From: Phoronis australis
Lineage: Eukaryota; Phoronida; Phoronidae
Direction of reading: 5' to 3'
Assembly: GCA_002633005.1 (NCBI GenBank)
Contig: NMRA01000853.1
Span: forward strand, 47,933-111,932
Length of the DNA stretch: 64,000 nucleotides
This document shows, piece by piece, positions 50,441-61,200 of the stretch. A program made the position numbers and the translations under genes. Position 1 is the first letter of the stretch; every line of letters starts with the position of its first letter. Under the pieces are notes generated by a model, which made no database searches, had not been told where the DNA came from, and saw only the letters and a list, made by a program, of their open reading frames with translations.

Positions 50441-52277
50441 TGTGTGTGTGTGTACCCTGAACCCGCGTTTGTGTGAATTGCGTTGAGCGTCCCACGATCG
50501 TTTGAGACATCATCAAGTTTTTACTGTTTTGCTCCGACTGGATTTGAATCATGTTATAAACAGTTTCTGATGATACGATTGTCAAGTGCGCATGTCAATA
50601 GACGTGCGTTGTAAGATGTTATTGAGAAAATCACAATAAACCAGTAAACCTTGATGTGTCTGGTTCGTGTGCGAGACGTGGCAACCGTTTCACTGGCTTT
50701 GTTGAAGCCATTGGCGAGGCGGAAAAAACTGCCACGCCTTCTTGAAGATGCGCAGGTAAAGGTAATTGTCAACCTTCGTGAAGCCTTTTTATTTTAGATT
50801 CCATAAAACAACTTAACTGTATTTTCTGAATCTTTGTGACTGTCCTTTTTGCCGCGCGGAACTTATCATTTTTACATTGAACCTGTATTTCCAGAAAGAA
50901 ACTCTGACATTTGAATTACAATGCACTTGGCCTTATTGTCAAATACGCAAGGAACTGCGTCTCAGTTTTTCATGTATTTTCAAACAGAAGAGACGTCTCC
51001 GTTGTTAGACGGAAAACGAAATATGGGGTGGGGGTTCTTCAAAAGGCCTAAAATTCGAAAGTTTTCCAGGTATTTGAAATTGATTGAAGTCGTTCAAAAC
51101 AACTCGCATATTCGTGTAACGCGTTTAAAGAAACGTTATTCGGATGTGTAGTGATGAGGTGTCATGGCTGCAGATGACGCAATTTGGACCCGGAAATAAG
51201 AATGAACATGCCGTCACACTGGGTACAAAGCGTCATGCTAAAGAAAATTTTCCTCGAAAGTTGGCAAATACCTAACATATTTTTAGGTTTTAAAGAAGTT
51301 GTCTATGAAAGAGTGTGATTTTATGACCAAGGATAATAAAGAGGCGGTAGAAAAACCCATAACATTCAGATAAATGTACACTCAAGGGAGTTCCCGTTTT
51401 TTAATACATTTCATTTCACGAAAAACTGATGATTTTATAATTGAAATTACATCGTTAGTTCTATTTTAAAATCAAATACAGGAGTCAGTGAGCACTTAGC
51501 GATGGGAATCATATTTTTATTGTAACCACTTCAGAGCACTGATGCTAACCACTCTGTTCCCAATGAAATCATACTCGTCGTTTCTTATCTTCTACAGGCT
51601 ACACGATTGGCATAACGAAAGCTGATGATTGTAATTGGATGGGTCTTAAGAACAAACGGGGTCAGAAATACGTCATAAGGCCGGCCGCTTGGCAATGTTA
51701 CCTGACGAAGACCTTCAAGAAACCACTGTGTGTGAAAAACAGAGCAAAGTTGGAGGTAATTCTCAAATAACGTCTTTTGTCTTCATCAGGGTGGTGCTGT
51801 TTTCTGTGAAGTGATTGATCTTTTACCGATAACAATGTGTATGGTTCTCAGTGTGGAGACGATGACATTTTGTTTGCCAAGCTAAATAACAATATCAAAT
51901 GTGTGTATGCCTTTATCTGTGATATACCCTGTTTAGTTTTCCTCTGGGTGTTGTACGTTCATCCTCCACTCATTTGGCTCACTAACGTTATTTCGCATTT
52001 CCAAAGATAATCAGAAAGTTTTATCTTGTTTTTCGTCTTATAGCGCGTTTTCAAATTTCTTTGTGAAGCCAACTATGAAATTTTTCGCACAAATATTATT
52101 ATAAAGTAACTGCTGTTTCAGGGAAAGAGAGGGATCATAACGTTCCGCCATTGTGATTGGGACCAAGACCCCAATCATCTCCCAGGCCATGTCGACCTGT
52201 GGAACGGCAAGAAATGCAGGAACGGGTGTTTTTTCTACAAGTGCAAAGAGTTCTGCTTGTTTGAAACTTCGAAATAA
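36815..52277 (+). CDS. Dae4-family amidase gene 2: secreted protein with three tandem domains
   Basis: Eleven exons join in one frame of 516 codons including TAA (52,275-52,277): 36,815-36,862; 38,206-38,308; 39,395-39,538; 46,733-46,890; 48,072-48,237; 48,385-48,528; 49,315-49,472; 49,725-49,890; 50,034-50,180; 51,598-51,755; 52,122-52,277. All introns are GT-AG. Residues 1-16 are a signal peptide core, 17-50 a Thr/Pro-rich linker, and about 51-206, 207-362 and 363-515 three Tae4/Dae4 modules of about 155 residues, close to the length of a whole bacterial Tae4. Tae4 enzymes are Cys/His amidases that cut peptidoglycan peptide crosslinks. Cys87/His174 and Cys243/His330 are intact; domain 3 has Ser400/His487. 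Predicted role (inference): a secreted antibacterial or peptidoglycan-recognition protein acting outside the cell. Introns 1, 3 and 4 carry transposons. The start is chosen because it gives a signal peptide and a perfect phase match. Confidence 0.88.
37134..37202 (+). repeat. tRNA-like SINE or tRNA pseudogene
   Basis: Box A GGCTCAGCGGTAGCG (37,140-37,154) and box B GATTCGATTCC (37,182-37,192) have polymerase III promoter spacing. No clean cloverleaf closes. It lies in intron 1 of Dae4 gene 2. Confidence 0.45.
37490..38041 (-). pseudogene. Ty3/Gypsy-like pol fragment (integrase zinc region), degenerate
   Basis: Minus-strand frames give KRGILYRLF, then LGVRKTTDRTTSNLYW and CDIYQ, matching the H2C2 zinc-binding region of retrotransposon integrases (LG..KT..R....FYWPG, C..C...). 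Farther on is SPIDLLYGRAVGGPM, matching the SPFELLYGR block after the integrase core. Frameshifts interrupt it and the core is missing. It is an insertion in intron 1 of Dae4 gene 2, antisense to it. Confidence 0.6.
38206..38308 (+). other. Thr/Pro-rich linker exon of Dae4 gene 2
   Basis: The exon begins in phase 0 after TTACAG and ends in phase 1 before GTATGA. It encodes a low-complexity stretch rich in Thr, Ser and Pro (TTLPADTRPTTSSTS), with one Cys near its end. Such stretches are usually O-glycosylated spacers in secreted proteins. It sits between signal peptide and domain 1. Confidence 0.75.
40985..42967. mobile_element. possible TIR element in the A1/B1 intron
   Basis: GGCCCGTAGCCAG near 40,985-40,998 is matched in inverted orientation by CTGGCTACGGGCC at 42,955-42,967, a 13-bp inverted repeat about 2 kb apart. 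I could not find a matching target-site duplication. A second type of end (ATCTGCCACTGG, about 41,901) lies inside, so this may be a mosaic of nested insertions. Confidence 0.35.
43684..46416. mobile_element. hAT-type element with CAGTGGCGGATCTACG ends
   Basis: The left end CAGTGGCGGATCTACG (43,684-43,699) and its exact reverse complement (46,401-46,416) form a 16-bp perfect inverted repeat. Flanks share TTCAGA, short of the usual 8-bp hAT duplication. Inside, 44,380-45,815 matches a second copy at 59,385-61,862 that encodes hAT-like C-terminal sequence. Internal coding is broken here. It is an insertion in the A1/B1 intron of Dae4 gene 2. Confidence 0.7.
44380..45815 (+). pseudogene. hAT (P52/ZMYM-like) transposase remnant, internal copy
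   Basis: The sequence parallels 59,385-61,862 with the same order of blocks. One is a stretch around TLGRLF...KLQ; another, after a frame break, is AYKLIDTAVDEVQALGTN-like. Both copies end at the same phrase, CGTGATTCAGCTTAA. Stops and frameshifts are frequent and the hAT dimerisation C-terminus is missing from this copy. Confidence 0.55.
47244..47707. mobile_element. MITE with long TIRs and internal sub-repeats
   Basis: About 35-bp imperfect inverted repeats (left TGGTGGGCCGTTGAGGGGAA; right end reversed TGATGGGCCGCTGGGGGGAA) are flanked by TA on both sides. Inside, the phrase GTCGCCGTAAAATTACGCTC recurs several times in both orientations. The paralogous intron of gene 1 (1,290-1,733) lacks it. 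It sits in the B1/C1 intron. TA target and size suggest a non-autonomous Tc1/mariner-like or related element. Confidence 0.78.
48385..49890 (+). other. Dae4 domain 2 (exons A2, B2, C2)
   Basis: A2 (48,385-48,528) encodes WDTCGLRFSY with Cys243. B2 (49,315-49,472) encodes ADNCGW and YIIRKDTWHCYL. C2 (49,725-49,890) encodes GHIDLWDG with His330 and the CRNKC loop (Asn341). The module starts in phase 1 (A+AA = Lys207) and ends in phase 1. It is compact (1.5 kb) with no transposon in its introns. It is predicted catalytically competent by its Cys/His pair. Gene 1 seems to lack the counterpart of this module. Confidence 0.85.
50034..52277 (+). other. Dae4 domain 3 (exons A3, B3, C3), catalytic Cys replaced by Ser
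   Basis: A3 (50,034-50,180) reads DTSGLMFSY, where the other modules read DTCGLRFSY or DTCGMRFSY: Ser400 (codon 50,144-50,146) replaces the Cys and Met replaces the Arg. B3 (51,598-51,755) reads YVIRPAAWQCYL instead of YIIRADTWHCYL. C3 (52,122-52,277) keeps His487 in GHVDLWNG and ends FETSK-stop; the loop is CRNGC. Loss of the nucleophile predicts a catalytically dead domain, perhaps kept for binding peptidoglycan (inference). The frame is fully open and the splice sites are good, so it is not a simple pseudogene. Confidence 0.82.
50385..50453. repeat. TGCG/TG microsatellite
   Basis: A run of TGCG units is bordered by TG dinucleotides, in the A3/B3 intron. The matching position in gene 1 (about 2,370-2,385) has only a short TG-containing stretch, so the expansion occurred after the duplication. 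Confidence 0.95.
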
Positions 52278-52882
52278 CTGTTTGTCCGTGACTTCACCAC
52301 CTCACTTGGCTGTTGTCCACGTAGAGGCAGAATATGTCAGTGTGGTTCACGTTCGAGTTATCTGTAATATAGGCTACTTGAGCAGATTAAATGTTAGAAC
52401 ACCTTGTTTTGGGGGTTGTAACAAAATGAACATGCAAATTGTGGCGTTGGGGCTTCTTTCTTATTTGGCAAGTTGAGCAGTGTTTGTATAGTGCTTCTAT
52501 CTCATGTAAACAAAAGACAAAACAAAAGGAGTGCACTGAACCCATAATTAGCAGGGTCACCTGTTGATTATATACCTGTATAGCTCTTTGGATTGTGTCC
52601 AAGTCTATTGTAATTTTAAGGAGAAATGGTTATTGTTTCCGGTTATATAGGAGAAAAGAGTCAGCAAGGGCGGACCACGGGCGTTGATAATTCCTAGCAA
52701 AAATGTTGGAACTTTATTTAGGTTTAATTGTGCATGATAACTCCTACGTGAACTGTTTTTCGCATGGACTACCAGAATTCTTTGCGAGTTTCTTTTTATG
52801 GTATCCAGGTTCTTTCTGTTCTGTGGTTGCGCTTATAAAACCGTTCAAAAGTGAAGCGTTTTATTGCATTTAGCTATTGGAG

Positions 52883-52888
52883 AATAAA
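52883..52888 (+). promoter_or_regulatory. possible polyadenylation signal AATAAA of Dae4 gene 2
   Basis: The AATAAA used in gene 1 is mutated to ATGTAAAC at the matching place (about 52,494). The next AATAAA lies at 52,883-52,888, about 600 bases after the stop, so this 3' untranslated region may be longer than that of gene 1. Confidence 0.35.
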
Positions 52889-52960
52889 TACATTTACTGA
52901 AAGCGTGTTAGCTTAATATACTGTCGTCATATGATTCAAAGTTCGTAACATGTCCATGGT

Positions 52961-53110
52961 GTTAGGTTAGCTGTTCCCTTGCGCATGCGCGTTTGTCCTT
53001 TTAATAGTCATCTTAGATAATAAACGTCGATTTGAATCACTCCCTCCCAAAGCCCCGTGTTACTCAACAACACAGTTACGTACAGCCGATTGATATATGG
53101 TGGCAGCGGC
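52961..53110 (+). repeat. possible Ty3/Gypsy 5' LTR end and primer-binding site
   Basis: Homology with the flank of gene 1 stops near 52,970, where a TGTTAGGTTAGCTG start appears. It is followed at about 53,097 by TGGTGGCAGCGGCGG, which resembles primer-binding sites of Gypsy elements (Leu-tRNA-like). AATAAA and short-LTR features are compatible. No second LTR was found downstream. Confidence 0.4.
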
Positions 53111-53323
53111 GGAAAGGACCCAGTACCGTTGGGATTTTATCTGTGGGTGAGATTGCGCTGAAACGTATCCAAGTTAAGCGATTCTGATTTGACCAAGTTC
53201 GCGCTTCGTCACTCTGACCGAGAAGTGTAGTATAAAGAGTTCCCTTGTGAGTTCGCTGCTATCGCTACTACTAGCGCCGCCAAGTGGTGCATAATCAACG
53301 GTCAAGTAGGAAGCGCGGGAACA

Positions 53324-53405
53324 ATGGGGAAGAGTTCATTTTGTAGTGCGATAAATTGCACTAATTCATCCATGAAAATCTCAGACGTATCATACGTTTC
53401 CTAAG
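53324..53405 (+). pseudogene. THAP-domain N-terminal fragment, frameshifted
   Basis: The frame MGKSSFCSAINCTNSS has the THAP start with Cys-x4-Cys. After a shift of frame near 53,390 the expected HxFPKD-type block appears (YHTFPKDQER). A stop closes both frames quickly, and there is no second half. It is a transposon or gene remnant, about 1 kb downstream of Dae4 gene 2. Confidence 0.45.
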
Positions 53406-54659
53406 GATCAAGAAAGATAAGGATTATTTGTTATTTAATAATATGATACATTGTCTTTCATTGTGTGTGTTCTGTTCACGGTTGGAATACAAGTCGATCT
53501 CAGTCTCGGTGCCGCTGTATCTGCAGTGTAGGCTACTGCACAGACTACGCTCTGCCTTCTGCAGATACTTTGTTGTCAATGTACGTCTACTAAAATTATA
53601 TGTCAGGGAGCATCAGAATGGACTTGTCTTACTTTTTTCTTACTTGTGTTACACCTACTGTACAAACCAATTGTCTGCGCTGGTAGTAGCCTTGGAAGAC
53701 ATTCAAAATTGTGGAACGAGCACTGAGTTAGGAAAGCTTTGTAATGAAAAGTTGGAAAACACCTAGGATGGTACTGGGGCATGATGTCAACCTGTCATTA
53801 CAACCAAAAGTCCTTAGGTTCATGCACAGAACGAGGGCCAAATCTTATCACCCCCTCAGCACAGGTTGTCAATAGGGGAACAACCAACATTTGTGACGAT
53901 GGGAGGGGCTCAACACTCATGTGGCATATCAAAGTGGTTTTTACCTGTTTAGCACTCCTCCACTGTTCCTCCCTGGGAAGGGGTCAACACGTGCCCTTCT
54001 GCGCCCACCTTGTTTGCACACCTCCCGGGCAACTTTCCCCTGAACACCCAGGAGCAATCACTAAAATTATGTAGTCCATGGAGGTATGAAATGTTATAAA
54101 GAACCCAAACATGTAACAAAACCATGATGGCTTTTGAAGGGAGCATCAAGAGAATGAAAGCAAATACACTTTAATATCGATTAAAACACACTTTTTTCAT
54201 CCTCATTCGATTATAACTGGATGTTGTCACTTTACGTATGTTACCCATTTTCAATCACACTGTAACGTTATTGCATGTCGAACGTCATTAAAGTATTAAT
54301 TTATCAGTGTTTACATGGTTCGGACTGCGCCGCTAAATTGGTGTTGCTTATTCGCCGCTTGGGGCGCTACTTTTTCGACCGATAACCACTGTGGCGAATG
54401 GCAAGATGGCGGAGTGAACTCTCCTATTCTTCGTACACTTCATGCTCTGGCTGTGCTAAGTTGTGACTCGCATTTTGCCGATAGATCTTGCTACCGGACA
54501 CTGTTGTTTTACTCCGTGCTCTCGTGGTTGAAAATCATGTCGGACTCTGAATAAAGCACTCACTTGAACAAACTGGTAATACATAAAAGCCCCCAAGCCC
54601 TATAAGCTTGCTACTGACCCTCAAGTGGAAACTGTGGAAGCAAATATATACAAACTGTA

Positions 54660-56870
54660 CTGCGTAATAACTGAACTTGACGACTGGTACGGTGGCGTAC
54701 AAACGTGCGTTTTTAATCTCTGTGGTGGGCACTGAAGCACTCGAACTGTTCAGCACCTGTGATCCCAAAGACCCAGACACCCCCACCAATATTTTAAGAA
54801 AGTTTGATAACCGCATTCTCGGAAAGATTAAGGAAACTTTTCAGCGTTATCGTTTTAGTGCACGAAGTCAACAGTGGAGAGAATCGATTGACACTTACCT
54901 CGTTGAACTGAAAAAAATGCAAAAATTTGCAACTTCTGTGAATGTCTACAGGATACCCTCCTGTGCGATCAGTTAGGCTTGCTTGACCCGAAAACCAGAA
55001 AACGCCTACTACAGGAACCAAATCTAACACTTGAGCTCTTAGTTGACATTTGTAAATCTTATGAAACCACGGACACTCAATTACGCCAGGACGGGAAAGA
55101 ACGACAAACGGCCTCAACGACGTCAACACGCAGAAAAAAAGTAAAAACTCAGCACAAGGTTTCTTGTACTCAAAACAAAACTGTGCCCGTCATACGGCGA
55201 ATCACGTAACACTTGTCATCAGAAAACCATTTTGCAGGTTCAGAGTAGTGAAAAACACCCATCTTACCACTCTCCCCAAAAGGAGTGTGCCCACACAGTT
55301 CATGACACAAGTGATAGCTCTGACGGTGAACCGATAAATGCTGTTAATACACATATTAACCCAACTGATAAACCACTATATTGGCAGATGCTGGTGGAAG
55401 GGCAACCTGTCAAATACATGATGCGCACTCTGCCTCAAAAACTAGTCCCCCAGGCAGCGCCAGTTATTAGTTACTTTGTCATTGTTGTGGCACATACGTT
55501 TGTGCGACCCCTGTCGAGTCGTCTGCTTCTCCCGCTTTTGTATCACGAGTTTGCGTTTGAATACAGTTGCATATTTCGCTGCACTTTGGTGTTTGTTTGT
55601 CTACTGGCGCAGTACAAAACAAAACGAAACCTCCGTCAATATCACTTCTCATGTTGAACAATGCGAAGTTCCAACCAACTGGGGGTGTGCTACTTATAGT
55701 AAAATCTCTAAAAACAACAACACTTTCGACAACAACCTTACACCACTCCTTGGATCACCCATTATCGAGATGATGGGTCTGGTAACAGTCAACTACGAGA
55801 CCGTCATGCAAGTGAACACTGTACTAGAAGAATCAAAACTCTTCCAACATCAATCATTCCCTGTCGGACTCGGAAAGTTACCTGGCATAGTCCAATTGAA
55901 GTCGCGACACGATGTAAAGCCTTTAATCTGTCCACCACGCAAGCTGCCTGTGTCACTGAAGGAAAGCACGTACGGAACTGAACAGAATGATGCAACTTGG
56001 AGTCATCGCTAAGGTTGACGAACCATCCAACTGGGTCAGTCAGATGGCCGTCAGTTTCAAACGCTCTGGTGAACTACGCACATGCATACACCGACGACCA
56101 CTCAATGCAGCCCTCAAGCGGGAACACCTCCAGTTACCAGTCATGGATGATCTTTAACCAAACCTTGTGAATGCCAGAGTTTTTTTTTCAAAATTAGAAT
56201 TCACAAGTCGGTACTGACATTGCGATTTTTCAGAAGTGCCTGCTTTTAGCTGTGAATGGTCTGGACGATGTTTTCTGTGTGGCCGACGACAGCGTCATCT
56301 ATGGTGTTGGCGGCGATATACAGCAAGCTCATGTCGATCATTACTCAAAGTTAGAGTCATTTCTCAAACGGTGCACCGACCAGGCATCCGTCTAAAGAAG
56401 AAGTGTGAGATCTGTGAAGCAGAGATAGCTTTTCTGGATCATCTCCTCACATCAGATGGATTGAAGATCGACCCCTGACAAGTGTGCTGCTATCCTTGAT
56501 CTACATACCGCCACCAATGTTGAAGAAGTGCAACGTCTCAATGGCATGGGAAACTATCTCGCTAAGTTTCTACCACGACTATCTGATATGATGGAACCTA
56601 TTCGTCAACTCACACGACAAGATGTTCCATGGCACTGGTCGCACGTTCAAGATGAAGCACCTCTTCTTAGCTACTACAGCCCCCAAAAAGAACTGGTTAT
56701 CCAGTGTGATGCTTCGGACAAAGGCCTCGGTTCTACCCTGTTTCAGAAAGGCAAGCCTTTCGCTTTTGCCAGTCGTGCATTGACCGATAGAGATATTAGG
56801 TATGCACACACAGAGATTGAGACTCTAAATGATGTGTTCGCACTGAACAAGTTTCGTGAGTACACCTAGT
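54660..56870 (+). pseudogene. Ty3/Gypsy retrotransposon gag-pol, degenerate
   Basis: In order: a gag capsid-like frame (54,677-54,976, with GTEALELFSTCD and FRRYRF-like spacing); more gag to 55,209; a protease-like region (about 55,330-55,450, NAVNT...WQMLVEGQPVKYMM); reverse transcriptase N-terminus (about 55,860-56,150, GKLPGIVQLK, PRKLPVSLK, HRRPLNAALKREHLQLPV); the ADD block near 56,284 (VFCVADDSVIYG); and the RT/RNase H region 56,528-56,869 (QRLNGMGNYLAKFLPRLS, QCDASDKGLGS). The centre of the reverse transcriptase is deleted and there are many stops. No integrase is seen after RNase H, so the 3' part is lost. Confidence 0.82.
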
Positions 56871-56884
56871 AAACATACAGGTAT

Positions 56885-57210
56885 TGGACCCTGAGCTGTT
56901 TTCTGTATTGGCCTAATGGTGTAGGCCAGAACTGGCCCAATAACATTTTGCACACCTACTCGGTATTGGGCCGGTATAAGATTGCGATATCGGGCCAGTA
57001 AAGGGCCAGTACCAGGCCATTACTGGGCCAATACACAAAAAAAAAACGGTTTCGGCCCTATAAAGGGTCAGTATTGACAGACTGTGTTGGCCCTGTACAG
57101 GGCCATTGATGGGCTCATATTAAGCAAGTATACTAATTACATAGGCGAAAGTGCAGTGGTGGGCCACTACAGTGCCAATATTGAACCACTAATGTTGCCT
57201 TTACAGGCCC
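56885..57210. repeat. GGGCC-rich palindromic repeat tract
   Basis: Many degenerate copies of TACTGGGCC and its reverse complement GGCCCAGTA are packed into about 320 bases, giving self-complementary units. No coding content is seen. Confidence 0.7.
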
Positions 57211-58259
57211 AGTGCAGGAATATTACTGTTCGTGGGTATAACGAAACAACAGATTTGTCTTTTTCAATGCTTCAGGTTTTTAATTCCTACAACGTTCGTT
57301 TTGTTGGTCATTTCAATCCTACTGCATGTGCAGCTGTGACTTACAAGAAGAAAAGGCTCTTGTTCTTTAATAGTACCTTTATTACCATGAAACTGTTAAG
57401 GTAAAATACTTACAAAAATGACGAATTGTATAAATAAAAACTAAGCAAATAATTATTTGTTACGAAACTGTCTCGGGCTTGTTAGTGGACTGGCAGCTTC
57501 ACACAGTCTTCGCCCTCCCTCTATGTCGCCAGCGTTTCGGAACCTGGTGCCGGTCTCTTGCTATAAAGCTTCTATTAGCATTACTGTGTTCCTTGATCAC
57601 AATCTCTGAAATAAAACAACGCCTGCTTAGTATCTCAGAGTACAAACTAACAGATTCCCTGTATATTTTTAGATAAGTAATGCATAATAAGAATTACCTA
57701 ACGACAGTGTATACCATTCCAACACGAAATTTATTTGAAATGCATAATCTGCAAGATAATTATATAAATGTTTCATCCTTTGTTAACACAAGTATTACAG
57801 CTGGTTGTAAGACTTTACTTTCTTGTAATGAATATTTTCAGAAGTGACTTTTTGTTCATTTCTTTTCTTCCCAAAATGTCTATTTCGTTACCATTTAAAG
57901 ATTCCTAAAAATACTTCACAATCTGTTACAAAAAGTCTTGCGAGCATCAACTGATGGTTTTGCTCTGTGTTTACACACCATTGACACTGATGTGACCTTT
58001 TCAACTTCGTCCCCACGCCTCAAGATGGCGCTGATCGGTTTAGCCATTTGAGGCTTGGTTATGGCAATTACTTTCTGCGCAGTGATTGACCGATGCCTTG
58101 ATGTCATTGAACAAAGGCAGGTTATAATTATTTTCACATTGTAGCCATTCAAGCGAGAGAAGGCATTGTTTTAGTTTTTGTCTGAAATAAAGGTTGTACT
58201 TGTTTTCAATTCTTATTTATGAATAGTATTAATCTGTTTTCGAATGGAGTAAAAGAATA

Positions 58260-61200
58260 GTTGTTTCCAATGTTCAATGACTAACGTCAAGCACTCAGCG
58301 TTTTGGCATTGAAATGTTGTTCATACTTAGCATCTGTCTCCTGTCACTCCAGATTGGAAGCAATTGAAAACAACACTCCCATATTGAAGTACGTGACATT
58401 AGTCATAACATACATGTCCGTCGCCTCACAAACAGGCAAATAGCAAGCCGTGGCATTATAATCACGGCTTGTCACGTAGGCTTTGCAACCTGAAAAATAA
58501 ATTCCGATTCTGTAAATAGCTTTCAAAAATTATGTCATTGACTGCACCTGACTGACCTTTCCGTTACCGCCGAGTTCACCGGGTCAAAAACTTTGCGGGA
58601 CTGCGCGAGATATTGCTAGGTATTTTAAATTGGAGCACGTGATTTTGGCAAGATATTACTAGCAGCAAGACAGCTATTAATCTATACCCTGATTGGTCTG
58701 CAAGTTGAAAGTTAGTCGTCATCGGGAACCAGTCAGATGTTTTAGGGGTTGACCGGGGGAAATTGACGAAGTAATGAAATGCAGCCATGCTGCATAAGGT
58801 GGAAAGTGTTAACAAAAAATATTCTGAAAACTGAAAGCCAGAAAGAAAATGGTATGAATTGGAACTACTGGTTGCTTTTTTGCTATTTCAGGAATCCCAA
58901 AGTTACGCTCTGTGGTAAAACAAAAAAGTGTTTGTTATTTTAATAGTCATCATTTACTCAACTGTCAATTGTTATTCTACTTTGAGTTTTGAGTCCTGGG
59001 CAATATTAAATTGTAGTTCGCAAACCATAATTTCAGGTCAAAAACGGTGTTTCATCAGAGCCCCTGCCATCTACGAAATTCATATAGCAGTTGTGCCAAA
59101 CTTGATCGTAGGAGGGACTTCAATCAATTACCATTCACGTGTCACGCAATGTATTCGAGAGTTTCGGCTACATTTTAAACGTGTGTGAGGTATGCATTCT
59201 TTGCATACTGCGTCACAATGTTGACCTACATTTTCGCTTTCAGTCTTTTAAGATAGTGGTTAAAACCACGTAAGGACAAAACGTGAGTTTTAATCGTCAA
59301 TTGACTGATCGTTAAATATACGCAACTTCTTTTAAAATAGTTTTCGGCAGTTTCGCTACCAAAGAGAAGATTTACCTTAGTGCACTCACATTAACAAGTT
59401 GACCGCATTCGAGAACAGTGTACAGTGAATTCCAGAAATTGTTGGTAAGCTTTACTTTCTCAGCACAGTCTTGCGGGACTCGAGTGGTGTTCAGTAGGCC
59501 CCCTAAGGAGGCTTGGTTCCGACCTCCGCACAGACCATCTTCCTACCAGCAATAAGTATCACTGCCGTATTCTATACCGAGAATTTCCGCAGAAAGCCCC
59601 ACCCGATGAAACACCCATGTCCATGGGCGTTCATTGGTGTTCCAACTTCGGGTTTCAAGTGTTCAGACATTGGGACGTATATTCGAAAAATTGCAAAATG
59701 CAAATTGGTCCTGGGATACATCGTCTTTGATAAAAGAGCAAGTTTTGCAGCAGTCTATGATGAAAGGGTCGAAAATAGTTGCGCACGTAACTCTTTTGAA
59801 TGGACTTTACAACCTCAAGGAGCTTAGTGCCAAGCTGCAAAAACGAGATGATGACATTGTAGAGGCTCACAAACTCATTGACACAGCAGTTGACGAAGTG
59901 CATACATTAAGAACAAACATCAAAGATGTTTGGATGGAATGGTTCCAAGACACGCAAACCGTAGCTGAGAACATTGGATCCGATATCCACGGCAGTCTAG
60001 ACACCAGCAGCATAGGACTGACGCTCCTGCAGAAACACCCATGTAATACACTATAATTCTATAGTTTCTACATAATGTCGGTTTTCAGACTTACTTTTTT
60101 GTTTGATGATTGTGTACAATGAAAACAAAATAGAAAGTATTTTTAGACATGCCAAATTTACTCAGTAAAGCACTGGGTCTACGTGCGCACAGAAACTGAT
60201 TCTTGTTTTTATTTTCACTTGGCTCCTTATCTGCTTTGTAACCAAAATTTATGCGCGTAGTGCGTAGTTAAATTTGTTGTAAATACTAGTCTTTCTTCTA
60301 GTGGGTACTACAGAAGAGCAGTGGGAATACCCTTCTTAGACAACCTCTCCCAGCATCTGACTTCCAGGTTTTCGAAGACAACAGGCAGGTTGAAGCTGTC
60401 AGTTCTTGTGCCATTAAGAGGATGAGGAATGCAGACTTAGGCTCATTGGAGGATCGGCTGCATTTGTGAGACATAGACTTGCCATCATTAGATTCGCTGA
60501 CTCCCTCCGTCGTGTCTTCGGTTAAATCATTGATTGTCCTATGTAATAGTAGAAACATAATCAATACATGTACCTCTTGCTCACAATTCAGCTAGAACTC
60601 CGACGCTGGAAATCTTTCTGGAATGCTCGAAGTCGAGAGGAGTTGCCAAGTAACTTGTGTTCCAAACTCAAGCATGCAGTGTATCCCCTATTGAATCTTG
60701 TGAGGCAGAGAAATTATTTTCTATGCTCAGGCGTGTGAAGAAACATTTGAGGGCTACTATGTCTGAGGAAAGGCTTACTGGGTTATCACTGATGGTCATG
60801 CATTACGAAACAACAAAAAGGCTAGACACGTCACTGGTCGTCAAGCGCTTTATCCAGAGCAACCCAAGACATGTGGTCAGCAAGTGAATCTTGTTTGGTT
60901 GTAAGTTTTGTCACAGAGTAGCGGCAAGATGTATCAAATATTTGTATGAGCAACCAATTTGGATCAAAAAGTGTATGGGGACTAGGTTTCTATTCTGAGG
61001 ATATTTTGCAAAGTGTACTTTAGGCCTCGTGAAGGACAAGCTCAGCTTATTTGTATAGATATTGGCTTTCAGTGTACTTTTGTGCCCTTACATGAAACAG
61101 TCCCAAACAGGGACTCAACTAAGTTCCCTAAATCTACTGCGTATTTTTGGACTTGTGAAAACATCGATTGCCCTTTCTTCAATTATTTTAGTTTCATTAC

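Noticed and set aside
50241-50585. 114-codon minus-strand frame with a His/Thr/Arg/Ala repeat
   Set aside because: It is only the translation of the TGCG/TG microsatellite in an intron.
36815-52277. Bacterial contamination as source of the Tae4-like sequence
   Set aside because: The domains are split by GT-AG introns, joined to a signal-peptide exon, and embedded in animal-type retrotransposons.
52153-52476. 107-codon plus-strand frame
   Set aside because: It is a shifted frame over exon C3 of Dae4 gene 2 and continues into the 3' untranslated region.
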